Of a stretch of 64,000 nucleotides of DNA, positions 48,807 to 61,031 are shown piece by piece. A model generated the notes under the pieces. That model saw only the letters and a list, made by a program, of their open reading frames with translations. It was not told the origin of the DNA and ran no database searches. Made by a program: the position numbers and the translations under genes. Numbering within the stretch: position 1 is the stretch's first letter; the number at the start of each line of letters is the position of its first letter. The stretch is from Gossypium raimondii (Eukaryota; Streptophyta; Magnoliopsida; Malvales; Malvaceae), in contig NC_068575.1 in assembly GCF_025698545.1 (NCBI RefSeq), positions 61,885,980 to 61,949,979 on the forward strand, given 5' to 3'.

Positions 48807-51661
48807 ATGGTACCTTCAAGCAACAACAACGGTCAGACCGTAATCCACCACTTCGGCGGCGGTGGAGACGGCGGATTCTGGTCGGATTTGGCGAAACCTC
48901 CTTCTAAAACTGATTTCTCCGTCACTGCCATTGCCGGTAACGCTTTCTTCGCTACCGTTTTTTACACCAGTACTAGGTGAGAAAAAAAAAGGAAATGAAA
49001 AACTGATCCATCGTTGAATGCTAAAGAAAAATTAAAATAAAATCTCAGAAAACCCTAGTAAGGACACGTAGTGAGAGTAGTTGATTAAATAGGAAAAAAA
49101 ATAAAATCAAATCGTAATAGATGAAAGCTCTTAGACGAAGTCAGACTTCGTCTTCATCTTCGAACTCGCCTTCATCGTCATCTTCTTCGTCGTCTTCGTC
49201 ATCGTCGTGGACTTATTTACGTTCGGTTCTTTTCGTTGTTACTTCTTCTTCACCGGCTGCCTGTTCTTCCGCTGATAGGTAAGTCCTCTTCCTCTTTTTT
49301 TTTCGTTAAACGCTTGATCTCTCGTTAGATTCTCGTTTCAGATCTCGATCTCCACTTGTTTGCTTTGCGTACATTTAGATTCTTTGCTTGTTTATTTCGA
49401 AATACTAGCATTTACTTTGCTTTACTTATTTGATGGATCAGTGTTAATGTTCCTTGCCAAATTTGTTCGTCGACTATTTCTACTTTTAGATTTGCTTCAA
49501 TCTGGTAGTATATTTTTGAATATGAAGACTCAAAATCATATGGAACAGAGACATTTTTTTGAGAAAATATTTATTTTATGATAACTCAGATTCTCTTAAT
49601 AGAGAAAATCAAATTAACATTTTTAAATTGAAAAATTGGAATAATAGAGAATCTATTTGTTGGTAAGTGCTAAGATATTTGCTCTTGGGATTTTGATTTT
49701 TCGCCCTCTATGTTGATATGTCACAGTTGTTTTCACATTATCAGTAGCTTCTCATTTCCCATTTGTAAATTTAACCTCTATTTTCAGTGGTAGACTCAAA
49801 TCACCTTGGTCTCGCCGGAGAAAGAAACATGCCCTTTCACCTCAGCAGTGGAGAAGTTTGTTTAACCCCGATGGTAGACTCCGGGATGGCGGGATCAAGT
49901 TCTTGAAAAAAGTTCGCAGTAGGGTGAGTTACGGGGACCTCTAACCTATTCATTTTTCTTGCAATTTTAATGCTTAATCTTGTAAACCACTGATGCAGGG
50001 TGTTGATCCCGGAATTAGGGCTGAGGTCTGGCCATTTCTTCTGGGAGTGTAAGTATACTGAACCTGTGTGTTTACGATTGTATCTTATTGTTGTTGCTGC
50101 TGGTTCTATGGTTGTTCTTTTACTCCATCACGCCAAGACATCATGAAAAGTTTCTACTTTTCCATGGATAACAGTTGTCTTGGGGCATGTGGACAGTTAA
50201 TCATGTTAGCTACCTTTTATGATGACATTGTTTCCTTTTTGTCTACTACAGTTATGACTTAAACAGTTCTGAAGAAGAACGAGATGCTGTTAGAACTCAG
50301 AAAAGGTAAAAAAAAAAAAAATACCACTAAACCCTTTTAGCTGTAAAAGTTGATTGTTACTGAGAATTTACTTCTTTGATTCATTTCTTCACTTTTTGTC
50401 AATCTATTAATGCAGGAAGGAATATGAAAAACTTCGAAGAGAGTGCTCCCAACTCCCAAAACCCAGCACCAGGAGTTTTAATTTGACTGAAATTGGTGGA
50501 ACTTGTCAAAATGGAGACAGTGAAAGTCTTAATCAGGAGACAGACACATCTAGCTCTGAAGAGGGGGTTAGTGCCCGAGAATCTCTGTCTAGCGAGGAAA
50601 GGAACCCAAATGCTGACTACTCAGATGAACCATCCAATACTTTAATGGAAGGAGATGATAGTTCAAGAAGAACAACAAATGCTGATGTATCGGCACTGAA
50701 CAGCGAGTCATCAGATTCCGACTCATCTGAAGACCCTGAAGTGATTCAGGGTTCTACCTTTCTGGATGGCGAGGAGGAGAATGATACTGATGTGCCTTTG
50801 AAAAGGAAATTTTCTCCCTCTACCAATGAATGGCTATCAAAACTACATGCAACTGAAGATTTTTCCACCTGGCAGCGAATCATTCGTTTAGACGCCATTC
50901 GTGCCAATACTGAATGGATGCCATACTCTGTTTCTCAGGCTGCAGTATCAGATCGGAGGGCACGCCGTTTAGCTAAGGCTGTTGGATTAAAGGATTATGA
51001 TCACCTGGAGCCTTACGTAATTTTCCATGCTGCACGTTTGGTTACTATCCTTGAAGCTTATGCGCTTTACGATCCCGAAATTGGCTACTGCCAGGGCATG
51101 AGTGATCTTCTTTCTCCAATAATTTCAGTCATCCCAGATGATTATGAAGCTTTTTGGTGCTTTGTAGGTTTCATGAAGAAAGCTCGACATAATTTTAGGC
51201 TTGATGAGGTGGGGATCAGAAGGCAACTTAATATTGTTTCCAAGATAATCAAATGTAAGGACTCTCACCTCTACCGGCATCTGGCGAAGCTCAAAGCCGA
51301 GGATTGCTTTTTTGTTTATAGAATGGTGGTGGTACTGTTTAGAAGGGAATTGACATTCGAACAGACAATTTGCCTCTGGGAGGTGATGTGGGCAGATCAG
51401 GCAGCCATTAGGGCTGGGATCGGGAAGTCCGCCTGGAGTAGGATAAGACAAAGAGCACCCCCTACAGACGATCTATTACTTTATGCCATTGCAGCTTCGG
51501 TGTTGCAGAAGAGGAAATTGATCATTGAGAATTATGGCAGCACAGATGACATTATAACAGAGTGCAATAGCATGTCGGGCCAACTCGATGTATGGAAACT
51601 CCTAAACGATGCACACGATTTGGTGGTAACTCTTCACGACAAGATAGAATCAACCTTTTGA
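48807..51661 (+). CDS. TBC-domain Rab GTPase-activating protein, two possible first exons
   Basis: With the first exon at 49121-49278 the exons 49788-49923, 49999-50048, 50252-50305 and 50416-51661 complete a 547-residue protein. That N-terminus is MKALRRSQTS plus a poly-Ser run. An alternative first exon at 48807-48976 (MVPSSNNNGQTVIHHFGGGG..) ends in the same phase at AG|GTGAGA and would splice to the same acceptor. The common part is GRLKSPWSRRRKK..SPQQWRSLFNPDG, GIRAEVWPFLLGVYDLNSSE, an acidic Ser-rich insert, then the catalytic TBC motifs IIRLDAIRANTEW (Arg finger, about residue 290) and GYCQGMSDLLSP (Gln finger, about 358). It should speed GTP hydrolysis by Rab proteins in membrane traffic; the Rab partner is unknown. 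Confidence 0.9.
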
Positions 51662-52420
51662 CTGTTACCGATAAATTTATGTGCTTCGAGTTCTTTTTTG
51701 GACCTCAGTGCTGTTAGTATTTCAATCCTCCTGCTGAGATTTTTTTTTTTTGCTTCAAAGCCAGTTGCAATTGCTTATTTAACAGATAATATGAAGACCA
51801 TTATTACCTACACGAGATGTTACGTGAACCCCATGCTTTTTAGCGGTAGATTTGGATTTCATTCTGTGTTGATTTATATTAACGGTGAACTCCAGTGTTT
51901 TATCGGGATCGCAAGGTATTTGCCATGGCGGAATGTAGGTTTGTTTAGTCGAAACAGTGTTTGAATCGATCTTTGCCTATGTATTTCTCTTGTGGAATCA
52001 CTGTGCCCCACCTCTTCGACGCTGCTGATGGCATTCTTCCCATGATTCGGTAGCGGAAAACACCACAATCTAACTTACCGAATTCCGGGTTGAAACCTAG
52101 CTAAGGAATCAAAACTTAGTTAAAGAATCAGACATGAAAACTATCGTAGAAGCAGCAAAACTCTATCGCCACGGGATGATCATCCATGACTATATTATCT
52201 ATAAAACAAACCTATGAAATACTAAAAAAAATCGATAAAATGTTTTAAGAAACTTCGGTTCCAGATTTTTAATTCTTTTAAGATATTAAACTGTTTTCAT
52301 AAGAATTTCGAAGCTATTCTAACCAATGAAAAGCTTCAGTCGAACCATGATTTATGCATATCACTATCAGATAGTCGATTAATTCAAGCACGAAGAAGTC
52401 ACATTTTACACGGATTTATG

Positions 52421-52422
<2 letters not shown>

Positions 52423-52453
<31 letters not shown>
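52423..52453. repeat. (TA)n microsatellite
   Basis: An uninterrupted TA run of about 15 units. Confidence 0.9.
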
Positions 52454-52460
<7 letters not shown>

Positions 52461-53014
52461 ACATCCACTTCATCAAAATAGCTGCGGTTTTCACTCTAAA
52501 AAGACAGTATGATATAATTTGAAATTTATTTAATATGAAATGTTTATATATTTATACCAATGTAAAATTAAAATGGTTTTAACAATTCAATTGTTCACTT
52601 TATTAAGATATTTATGCTCATTAGAATCGATCCAGTATGTGATTCTATTGATATAAAATATTATCTAAATTTATCTTTATATCTTTAAAATTTTATAATT
52701 AAAATTTAAACAAATTTTATTTCTTTTGAATATTAAAACGAATTATTTGAATAAACTTACACAAATCAAACTCAAACTTTAAAATCTAATCTCCAACCTA
52801 CCCGACATATGAACACTTGAAAGCAAATCAAATGGTGTATATTTGACTGGCAAACATATAAATTCTTTATCTTTTTAGAATTTTCCAAAACCGGCTATTC
52901 GGTACAATATCTGGGGGCACCTCCCACCCACCAATATGTTACCATCATTATTGGAACCCAATGGAAGTGTAATAATTGTAAATATGCGATAAGTTTTTTT
53001 TAATAATTTTTTTA

Positions 53015-53250
53015 TAAATTTAGAGTTTAGTTTTTATATTTTTATTTTTAAAATTTAATTCTCTTATTTTTAGATTTTAAAATTTAGATCCAATTCTTAA
53101 AGTTGTTATTTTCTTTTGTTAAATTTGTTAGTGCGATATTTTAAAAATATATAAAAAGTACTCATTTGGTAGCCATATAACTAAAAAACGATATTATAAT
53201 TAACCTAAATTTAACAAAATAAATTTATTATTTATTGAATATGATTGATG
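53015..53250 (+). mobile_element. Family B element, right end lost
   Basis: It follows the 13782-14095 copy from aatttagagtttagtttttat through tactcatttggtagc to aacctaaatttaacaaaataaattta. The right terminal part is missing or unrecognisable. Confidence 0.55.
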
Positions 53251-53329
53251 GATTTTCATATGATTTTAATACGTGATTGGACAATAGTAAAAATAAAATT
53301 AACCTAATTGCTTGGAGGGTAAAATAACA

Positions 53330-53700
53330 TCTAGTCCTTGATTTGAAAACTTTTTTTATATTTATTTTTGATTTTTTTCAGTCCACATTAATTTCGGAAT
53401 TTGACAATTTTTTTCAATTTGGTCCATAAACTTGAATTTTGTCAAGGTATGATGATGTGACACCTTGAGACTATGCCCCATCATCATCTATTTCTAAAAA
53501 AAATATAAATTTTAATAATTTTCAGATAATGTGATACAATTTTAGAATATTAAATCGTCACTCTAGAACAGAATTCAAGTTTTAGAACTAAATTAAAAGA
53601 AATGCAAAACTTCGAAACTAGTAAGGACATAAAACAAGTTTAGGGATCAATATGATTGTTGAATTCAGAAACTAAATGTTGCTGTTATCTCTTACTTTAA
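53330..53700 (+). mobile_element. Family A element
   Basis: It starts ggtaaaataacatctagtcc and ends aaactaaatgttgctgttatc, forming inverted ends. Internal phrases (cggaatttgacaattttttt, ggtccataaacttgaa, gatgatgtgacacc) match the other family A copies. Confidence 0.65.
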
Positions 53701-53924
53701 TGACAACAACTTGGGACCTAATAATAATGTTGTTAAAATGAATATATAAATTTAGATTAAATTTAAAATTTCAGTATAATATAGGGACTAAAGACAAAAT
53801 TAGAGCCAGTTTCATGACAAATGCGTTCACCATATGAACCACCGACACCTCGGCTATAGTACTGGTCATACCGGGCAACCTAGGTCCCGCCACGTGTACA
53901 GTTCAGAAAAAAACCTTCCACCAA

Positions 53925-54068
53925 ATGGATCCAATTGTAGAAAAAACCGCGTCCTTCACGGTTTCCGTCGTCTGTTACTCGTCCCCACCATATCTCCAAC
54001 ACCCCTCCGCTATTACCCTATCGTACCCCGTGAAACTGACCCCACTGTTCTTCTCGATTAAGTCAAAG
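53925..54068 (+). CDS. Possible orphan first exon (48 codons), function unknown
   Basis: The ATG at 53925 opens MDPIVEKTASFTVSVVCYSS and runs to ..FFSIKSK, ending at AAG|GTACAA, a good donor in phase 0. A G-box (CCACGTGT) lies at 53890-53897. The stretch is clearly less AT-rich than the neighbouring MITEs. No matching downstream exon was found before the transporter gene. It could be a gene remnant or chance. I do not recognise the peptide. Confidence 0.2.
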
Positions 54069-54084
54069 GTACAACTATTTAAAT

Positions 54085-54735
54085 GAAAGTGATAATATAA
54101 TTTTTAGCCCTGAACTTTTGATACTTGTATTTTTTTTTGTCCATTTTAACACTTGAACTTGACAATTAGTCAATTAGGTCTATTTTGGTCCTGAACTTGA
54201 AAAATATAAAAAATTTGATGATGTGACACTACTTGAAAATTTAAAATTTTATATAAATTTTCAAGTGATATGTGATACAATCTTATTATGCCTCATTCAA
54301 TGTTTTAATAATCGAATCGGTGGTTGAATAGGCCAGATCACTGATTCTTGGTTCGACCGGTTTGATTGCTGAAACAATAATAATTAAATAATTAATTAAA
54401 ATTTTATCAAATTCTAAAAAAATAGAATGTAATTAAACCGGTTCAACCTATTCAACGATCTATTTTTGTTTCGGTTTTCAATTTTTATCAATTTTAAGCA
54501 GTTTTTGAGTTTTTTAGTTCAATCCCTTTGTTCTGACCGTTATATCGATCAGTTCTCGATCAGTTCAATTTAGTCCTGTTCCAATAACACTAGTTATATC
54601 ATCAAATATTACCAAAAACCAAGTTGAGGAATCAAAATAAATCTAGTTATCACCTTTATGACAAAAAAAAAGTATAAATATTAAAATAAACCTAATTTTC
54701 AGGGATCAAGAATTATATTATCCTAAATGAAAATG
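54085..54735 (+). mobile_element. Family A element split by a hAT-like MITE
   Basis: The left part (54085-54298: ataatttttagccctgaac, tttgatgatgtgacac, gtgatacaatctt) and right part (54592-54735: ttatatcatcaaatatt, agttgaggaatcaaaataaa, agggatcaagaattatattatcc) together follow the family A order. The insertion is the element at 54299-54591. Confidence 0.6.
54299..54591 (-). mobile_element. hAT-like MITE, inverted relative to the 38150 copy
   Basis: The left end CAATGTTTTAATAATCGAAT matches the reversed right end of the 38150-38449 element. The right end reversed (GTTATTGGAACAGGACTAAA) matches its left end. Interior matches include ttctcgatcagttcaat and ggttcaacctattcaac. The ends are approximate. 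Confidence 0.6.
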
Positions 54736-54951
54736 CACCAAATACTAAAAAGCAAAGGGTCTGGCAGGGGATTAAAACCCAATTTAATGCACTAAAATAT
54801 GAACCCACACTGTGCAGAAAGGACTTATATATGGCTTCACACTTCGCGGCTTTACATTAAGTCTCCCATCGTCTCTCCCGAGAAGTAAACAGAAAAGGGA
54901 AGAATTTTGGTGACCGGTGATTCGTGAGTATTGTAAACAGCTGCAGCAGCA

Positions 54952-57476
54952 ATGGAGCTGTTCTACTTCGTGGTGTTCGGGGCATTGGGAGCGGTGGTGG
55001 CAGCATTAGAGCTAAGCAAGAACAGCAAAGATCGAATCAACACATCCTCTGCTTTCAATTCCTTCAAGAACAATTATCTTGTCGTTTATTCTCTCATGAT
55101 GGGTAACTAAGTTAACTCCCTTAACTTTATTATACCCAGATCTGATTTTCCGTTTCTATCGTTTTAGATCTTTTTTTATATTAACTTGGATCTGATCTAA
55201 TGCTGTCGATCTGGGTTTCGTAGTCTGATTCTGGGTTTTTTTTGTGTGTGGGGGGGGGGTGATATGATAATGTTTTTGTTTAAATGAGAATTTTGAAAAA
55301 AAATATAGAAGAACTTAATTAAAATTTTCAAAAAATTAGGGGGACCAAATTAAAAATTTCAAGGGAAAAATGAAAAGTTTCAAAATTGGGGGGCAAGGCC
55401 CCCTCTGTCTCCATTACGGTCTGCCACTGGTTCTTTTGTTGTGTTGGAGATAAGTCGCTATTGCTTGGTTTCGTGGTTCTATTTGGTTGATGATGGTTTG
55501 TCCAATTTTGGTTTGAGTTTAGTACCCACACGGCACCTTATATAATCTAACCCCGAGTCACAAATTCATAATTAGCGGTTAATCTAGCTCTAAGTACTAG
55601 TCTTCAATGACATTGTTGTTCGATCCATGTAATTCGCGATCTTAAACGCGTTACTTCTTCTGATTCTGTTTTGATAAATGGTTGTTTATGTGTAAATAGC
55701 TGGAGACTGGCTGCAGGGTCCGTATGTTTACTATCTTTACAGTACATATGGGTTCGGAAAAGGTGAAATTGGACAACTTTTTATTGCCGGTTTTGGGTCC
55801 TCTATGTTGTTCGGGACAATTGTCGGATCTTTAGCAGACAAACAGTAAGTTTTTTTTATTTTGCATTCTGTAGAAGACATATATTTGTCTTAAGCTGACA
55901 ATTCTTACATTTGTTCCATTCAGGGGCCGAAGGAGGGCGTGTGTTACTTACTGCATAACTTACATACTTAGTTGCATAACGAAACATTCTCCTCAATACA
56001 AAATTTTGATGGTAGGTCGGGTTTTGGGAGGTATTGCCACTTCTCTTCTCTTTTCGGCATTCGAGTCATGGCTTGTTGCAGAACATAATAAAGTGAGTCG
56101 TCACTTCCTTGCTCTTTACTCTTCGATGCATATCAAGCTAGATTTACGGTTTATGTTATTCTTGACGAGTCTGTTTTTGCTTTGAATCTTTGCAGAGGGG
56201 CTTCGAGCAACAATGGTTATCTTTAACATTTTCGAAGGCAATATTTCTTGGTAATGGTCTTGTTGCCATTTTGGCTGGGTTGTTTGGAAACGTGCTGGTC
56301 GATTCATTATCCCTTGGACCTGTGGCTCCTTTTGATGCTGCTGCAATCTTTCTTGCCATTGGGATGGCCATTATTTTATCATCATGGACTGAAAATTTCG
56401 GAGATCCTTCAGAAAATAAGGACTTGCTGACCCAGTTCAGGGGCGCTGCTGTAGCAATAGCTTCGGGTAGAGTTCAATATTTACTTTAAAACTCGATCAT
56501 TGATTGATTACCATCTCTGATGCCTCGTGACTTTTTAACGCTCATCCTTATTTGTTTTCTTCCGTGCGTTGCAGATGAAAAAATTGCTTTGCTGGGTGCC
56601 ATACAGTCTCTGTTTGAAGGTTCAATGTACACATTCGTGTTCCTTTGGACACCTGCTTTGAGCCCCAACGACGAAGAGATCCCTCACGGTTTCATATTCG
56701 CCACTTTCATGTTGGCTTCGATGTTGGGAAGCTCCCTTGCATCTCGTTTGATGGCTCGATCATCACCTAGAGTAGAAAGCTACATGCAAATCGTTTTTGT
56801 GATTTCCTCAGCCTCTCTCACGCTTCCGATTATAACCAATGTACGTTCCAACATCTCATACTCTCTCTTACTCGTTCTTTGACCGGGCTCCTAACTAGAT
56901 GAATTTACAACAGTTCTTGGTAGCACCTTCGAAAGTGAAAGGCGAAAGCATCTCATTCGCAGGTTGTCTTCAACTTCTTGGTTTCTGTACTTTTGAAGCT
57001 TGCGTAGGGATATTCTGGCCATCCATTATGAAAATGAGATCCCAATACATCCCGGAGGAGGCTCGGAGCACCATCATGAACTTTTTCCGCATTCCTCTCA
57101 ACATCTTCGTCTGCATTGTGCTATACAATGTATGTTAAATACTCAAATCACATACCATAAGACACATTATTAACTCCGTTATTAATCCCGTTTTTGCCTC
57201 TGAAGGTCGACGCATTCCCCATCACCGTTATGTTTGGTATGTGCTCGATTTTCCTCCTTGTTGCATCCATCTTGCAAAGACGGCTGATGGCAATTTCAGA
57301 CAAACCAAGTAACATACATTCTACCAAATCAAACATCTATCATTTTTCTGGTCGCTCGATCCATCTCCGGTTTTCTAACAACATCTTTTCTGGTTTTTTT
57401 TCTTTCTTTATCAGAGATGGAAAATTGGACAGCAATGAAGGAAAGGGACCCTGAAGCTGAAGCATTAAATGATTGA
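54952..57476 (+). CDS. MFS molybdate-anion transporter, MOT2/MFSD5 type
   Basis: Eight exons (54952-55102, 55700-55844, 55924-56092, 56196-56466, 56575-56840, 56914-57129, 57206-57308, 57415-57476) join in phase to 460 residues. The protein is hydrophobic with about 12 predicted helices. It starts MELFYFVVFGALGAVVAALE, then has GDWLQGPYVYYLYSTYGFGK, the loop motif GSLADKQGRRRAC (like the MFS D-x-x-G-R-R signature), RVLGGIATSLLFSAFESWLV and SLFEGSMYTFVFLWTPAL. These match the MFSD5 (DUF791) family, whose plant and algal members move molybdate for molybdenum-cofactor enzymes. The start at 54952 is the first ATG. Intron 1 holds a family F fragment at 55275-55415. A role in molybdate is from family knowledge, not seen. 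Confidence 0.9.
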
Positions 57477-58545
57477 AAAAGGCAACCAAGGATTGAATTG
57501 AAAGCAACAGCATAATTCATTGGGGTTATATTTTATGTTTGATTCTTACAGTAGTGAAAGTAAATGTGGGTTAAAATAGGTTACTTTGAGTATTTATGAT
57601 TTGTTTATGGTGCTGTCTGTTAATCAGCACCAATAGTTAACCCTTTATGAAATATCCCACTTTTTCTTTTTCCTTTTTTTATGAGAATTATTATTATTCT
57701 TTTCCAAAAACTGGGCTATAATTTGTTTTAGTTTTTCCTCCATATAATATGTTTCTCTTTAGTAATGGAATTGCTCAGATATATATATTATGAAAATTTT
57801 AATATTAAATTTAAATTTATAAAAGATTTTATTTGTTTCTTAAAATCTTTTAAATAATTTTATTAAATAAATGGATATGATTTAAATAATCAAGATATTG
57901 TAAACATCTGTTTAGAACTTTTTTAAATAAAGAAAAAGTGTCTTGAGCTTTGGGTAGCTATGTACTTTTGTTTTATATTTAAATTATTATTTTTATAATA
58001 GATCAAAATTTTCTGAGTTTTCAATTTTAAATATAAATTGTAAATAATATATTTTCAATGCAAACCATTTTAAAAAAAACTTTAAAGCGCACTAATTGTC
58101 AGATTAGCTTATATCTAATCTAAAATATGTTCTTTTACTTGTTGATGGGTATTGATCTACTGTACCAATTGTTGAATTGTCGCTCACAGCTCATTAGTTA
58201 AACTTTTTATCTAAAAAAAATAAAAACTTTCAAATAGTTCAATAACTACTTTATAGCTTTTTGAAGTTAGGTGACTAAAAATTAAATTTACTAATAATTT
58301 AGTGAATTTAAATGTAATTTACACAAAAATCATTTTAATAAATTAGCTAAAATTTTTAAAAAAGAAACAAAAATGGCCCCAACTATAAACATCCAAAAAA
58401 AAAAAAAAAATCTGTATCTTTCTCTTTCAAACAAAGCAAAGCCTTAGCTTGAAGATCAACCCTTTGCTCTCTGTTAGCTGATAAGCCTAAAATTTCAAGC
58501 CTTTCAATATTTTTTTTTGAATTACATTTTTTAAAAAAAAAAGCA
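57477..58545. other. Gap between transporter and OEP37
   Basis: The transporter 3' UTR runs to about 57660. A partial family E element lies at 58135-58330, and the rest is AT-rich. The OEP37 leader begins near 58400 with an A-rich stretch. Confidence 0.5.
58135..58330 (+). mobile_element. Partial family E element
   Basis: It matches the right half of 28800-29119: gatgggtattgat, ttgaattgtcgct, attagttaaacttttta, ttgaagtt.ggtgactaaa, aaatttactaata and a tgtaatttacac right end. The left end is not recognisable. Confidence 0.55.
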
Positions 58546-61031
58546 ATGCTGGAACCATCCTCACAAACCCCTGATTACCTAATATCACCCATAACAACGC
58601 CGGTACCACCATCACCGCCGCCGCCGCCCACAAAACCCAATCAGTTTCTGTCCTTGATATCCAACAGACCATCCCTTAGAGTGACTTCAGAGTTCGACAG
58701 TGATAGCCGTGTGTTCTTTCACAAGGTGTCTTGTAAGTTGTTCGATGACCTTGCTAAGCTTAAACTATCCTTCGTTAATAACGTTAAACGTGAGATCTCG
58801 GGTTCTCTTTTGGCGTTAACTTCGAAGCATTTGTCTATTCACTATGATCCTGAGGAACAAAATGCTCTTATCAAGACATCTTTTGATGTGGGTCCTAAAT
58901 TGCAGTTCAAAGCTGCTCATGATGTTAAGGTTTGCCCCCTTATTTTGCTTAGTTGCAGTGGTTGAAGTTTTTAGTGTTAATGAAAATATATGAACCCTAA
59001 TTTGAGAGATTGTTTTGTTTGGTGATAGTCATTAGGATGTAGATTCTTTTCAAAGGGAGTTTCAATTTTTTGTGTTACAAAGAGGAAATTTTGAAAATCA
59101 GATTTGTTCTTGGGTGGGTAAAACTACCATGGAGGCCTAGGAGTCGATTACATTTTGTCCTTCTACTAAAAATGGGTAAATTCCATCTATTTCTGGTCCT
59201 TTTATTAAAAATTACATCTAAGGTACATATTGCCTGCCACGCTAGTTTAACAGTACAAACGGGATGAAATTTTTAACAAAAATGAACATTTTACTTTTTA
59301 ATCTAATATGCAGAACTAATTTGCCCAATTTTTTAGTAGAGGGAGTAAAATGCAATCTAACTACCAGTACAGGGGACTCCATGATGCTTTTACCTTCTCG
59401 GGTGTTTTTTTAATGAAATTGAAGACCCTTTTGAATATTCTTTTTTGCTTTTGGAATTAGTATAAAAACCTAAAGAGATGCTTTTGGGAATGGGAAAATT
59501 TTATAGTTGCTATTGAAGCCAAGCACTTTTATTCACAATGTTAAGTGAAGTGCTAAATGAATATTTCATTGATGCCATACATATGGTGTATCTCTTTTAA
59601 TCTCTTTCATATATTCTTTTTCAGGCAAAACGAGGCGAGGTTGCAATGGTTGCGAATGTTGCTGATCCCGGTTATGCCGTTGAAGTGTCGTCTCCTGTTC
59701 CATATATTGGTTTGGTGAGTACTATTTATCCATAGTGTCTTATTATTTCAGGAAAATTCTGATCTTTGCTGTTTCTGGGTGATAGTATGGCTGCGATTTT
59801 AGCTGTTTTTTGAGGTTGAAGAAGTATTTGGCAAATTTCGGGTTCTCGATTGTAGGATGCATGTGGCATCATATTGTTGTAATTATCTGCATGCATTAGT
59901 CAACTGATCCTACGCTTCTTTGCTTCGCTTGAGACTGGACTGCCGATGGTGCTCTTGCGTTTTTATGCTTATATGTTATCACCTTCTCATATGCTTCTTT
60001 TTCCGATTTAATATACTTAAAACAGTTCCTAGCTCTTTTTTCTCTCTAATTGCCTCTGTTTCTATCATGTTGCTTAAGCCGAAAGCAACAATTAGATTCC
60101 CTACCGGTGAAGTTACACTTGAGGAGAGAGAGGATGAAGAAGTACCAAGGAAGTTGTTGATAAATGGGATTCTTAAAGGTCCGATTTTGAATGGGGTCGG
60201 TGCAGCCCATTACACAGATGAAGAACTGAGACTAAGATACTCATATAAGGTGATTCTTTTTGTCAGTTTTATGTTCATTTACTTATTGATTGATAAGCTA
60301 TTGTGGCTTGTACGTGAGTTACTCCTGGCATATTTCTCGTTGTTCAACATTTAAACTATAGGTGATCGATCACCTCCTATGTAGGAAAATGCTGGGTTGT
60401 GGGTAATGCTATGGATATGTGAGTTTTCACTGCTTTTGAGTGTTTCATTTTCGTAATGGTTTTTGAATTGTAGGATGAATCACTGTCATTTATTCCTAGC
60501 ATTTCACTGCCATCGAATGCTGTTTCATTTGCATTCAAGCGACGTTTCAGTCCATCTGATAAGTTGAGGTTAGAACTCCTCCTTGTATCTCTATGTCAAA
60601 TATCGAAATCTCTTTTGGAATTAAAGGTCCATACTGGCTATCAATACTACTGCATGAGACATAGAGCTATTCCTGCAATATCTAATTTATTTATCTGCAG
60701 CTACTGGTACAATTTTGACTCGAACTGTTGGAGTGCTGTTTACAAGCACACATATGACAAAGACTTCAAATTCAAAGCTGGCTATGATTCAGAGGTTCGT
60801 CTCGGCTGGGCTTCTCTATGGGTAAGTTCTTGCATTTGTTTTAACTTGGTTGAGGCCATCATTGTAAGGTTGAGGTTCTGATGACAATAATTTCAGGTCG
60901 GAGAAGAAAACGGAAAGGCAAAGACGGCCCCGATGAAGATGAAAGTCCAGTTTATGCTCCAGGTACCACAAGATGACATTAAATCATCGGCGTTAATGTT
61001 TCGTGTTAAAAAGAGGTGGGATATATTGTAG
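58546..61031 (+). CDS. OEP37: Chloroplast outer envelope pore protein 37
   Basis: Six exons (58546-58929, 59625-59714, 60079-60249, 60474-60568, 60701-60821, 60897-61031) join to 331 residues, close to the known length of the family. The N-terminus is Pro/Ser-rich without a cleavable transit peptide. The body has alternating hydrophobic beta-strand-like segments (FFHKVSCKLFDDLAKLKLSF, SYKDESLSFIPSISLPSNAV, WSAVYKHTYDKDFKFKAGYD, VRLGWASLW, MKVQFMLQVPQDD) as expected for a beta-barrel. OEP37 is a cation-selective channel of the chloroplast outer envelope. Intron 1 (58930-59624) contains a family C MITE. A further ATG-rich frame through the intron 2-exon 3 boundary is an artefact of the intron staying open. 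Confidence 0.9.
59117..59393 (+). mobile_element. MITE with near-perfect TIRs in OEP37 intron 1, family C
   Basis: The left end GGTAAAACTACCATGGAGGC and the reverse complement of the right end (GGTAAAAGCATCATGGAGTC) match. The pairing continues inward through cattttgtccttctactaaa / cattttactccctctactaa and gggtaaatt / gggcaaatt, about 75 bp each. The 277-bp insertion is wholly intronic. Confidence 0.8.

Larger units (their letters stand above)
51662..54951. other. 3.3-kb gap with a run of MITEs and one orphan exon-like frame
   Basis: 51662-52080 is 3' flank of the TBC gene. A (TA)n run lies at about 52423-52453. Family B, A and nested A elements follow at 53015-53250, 53330-53700 and 54085-54735. 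A short GC-normal stretch (53820-54068) between them carries an exon-like frame. Confidence 0.55.

Noticed and set aside
51125-51451. 108-residue minus-strand frame
   Set aside because: Antisense shadow of the TBC domain exon.
58546-58965. 139-residue single-exon reading of OEP37 exon 1
   Set aside because: The frame simply runs 12 codons into intron 1; the GT donor at 58930 and the in-phase downstream exons show the true end.
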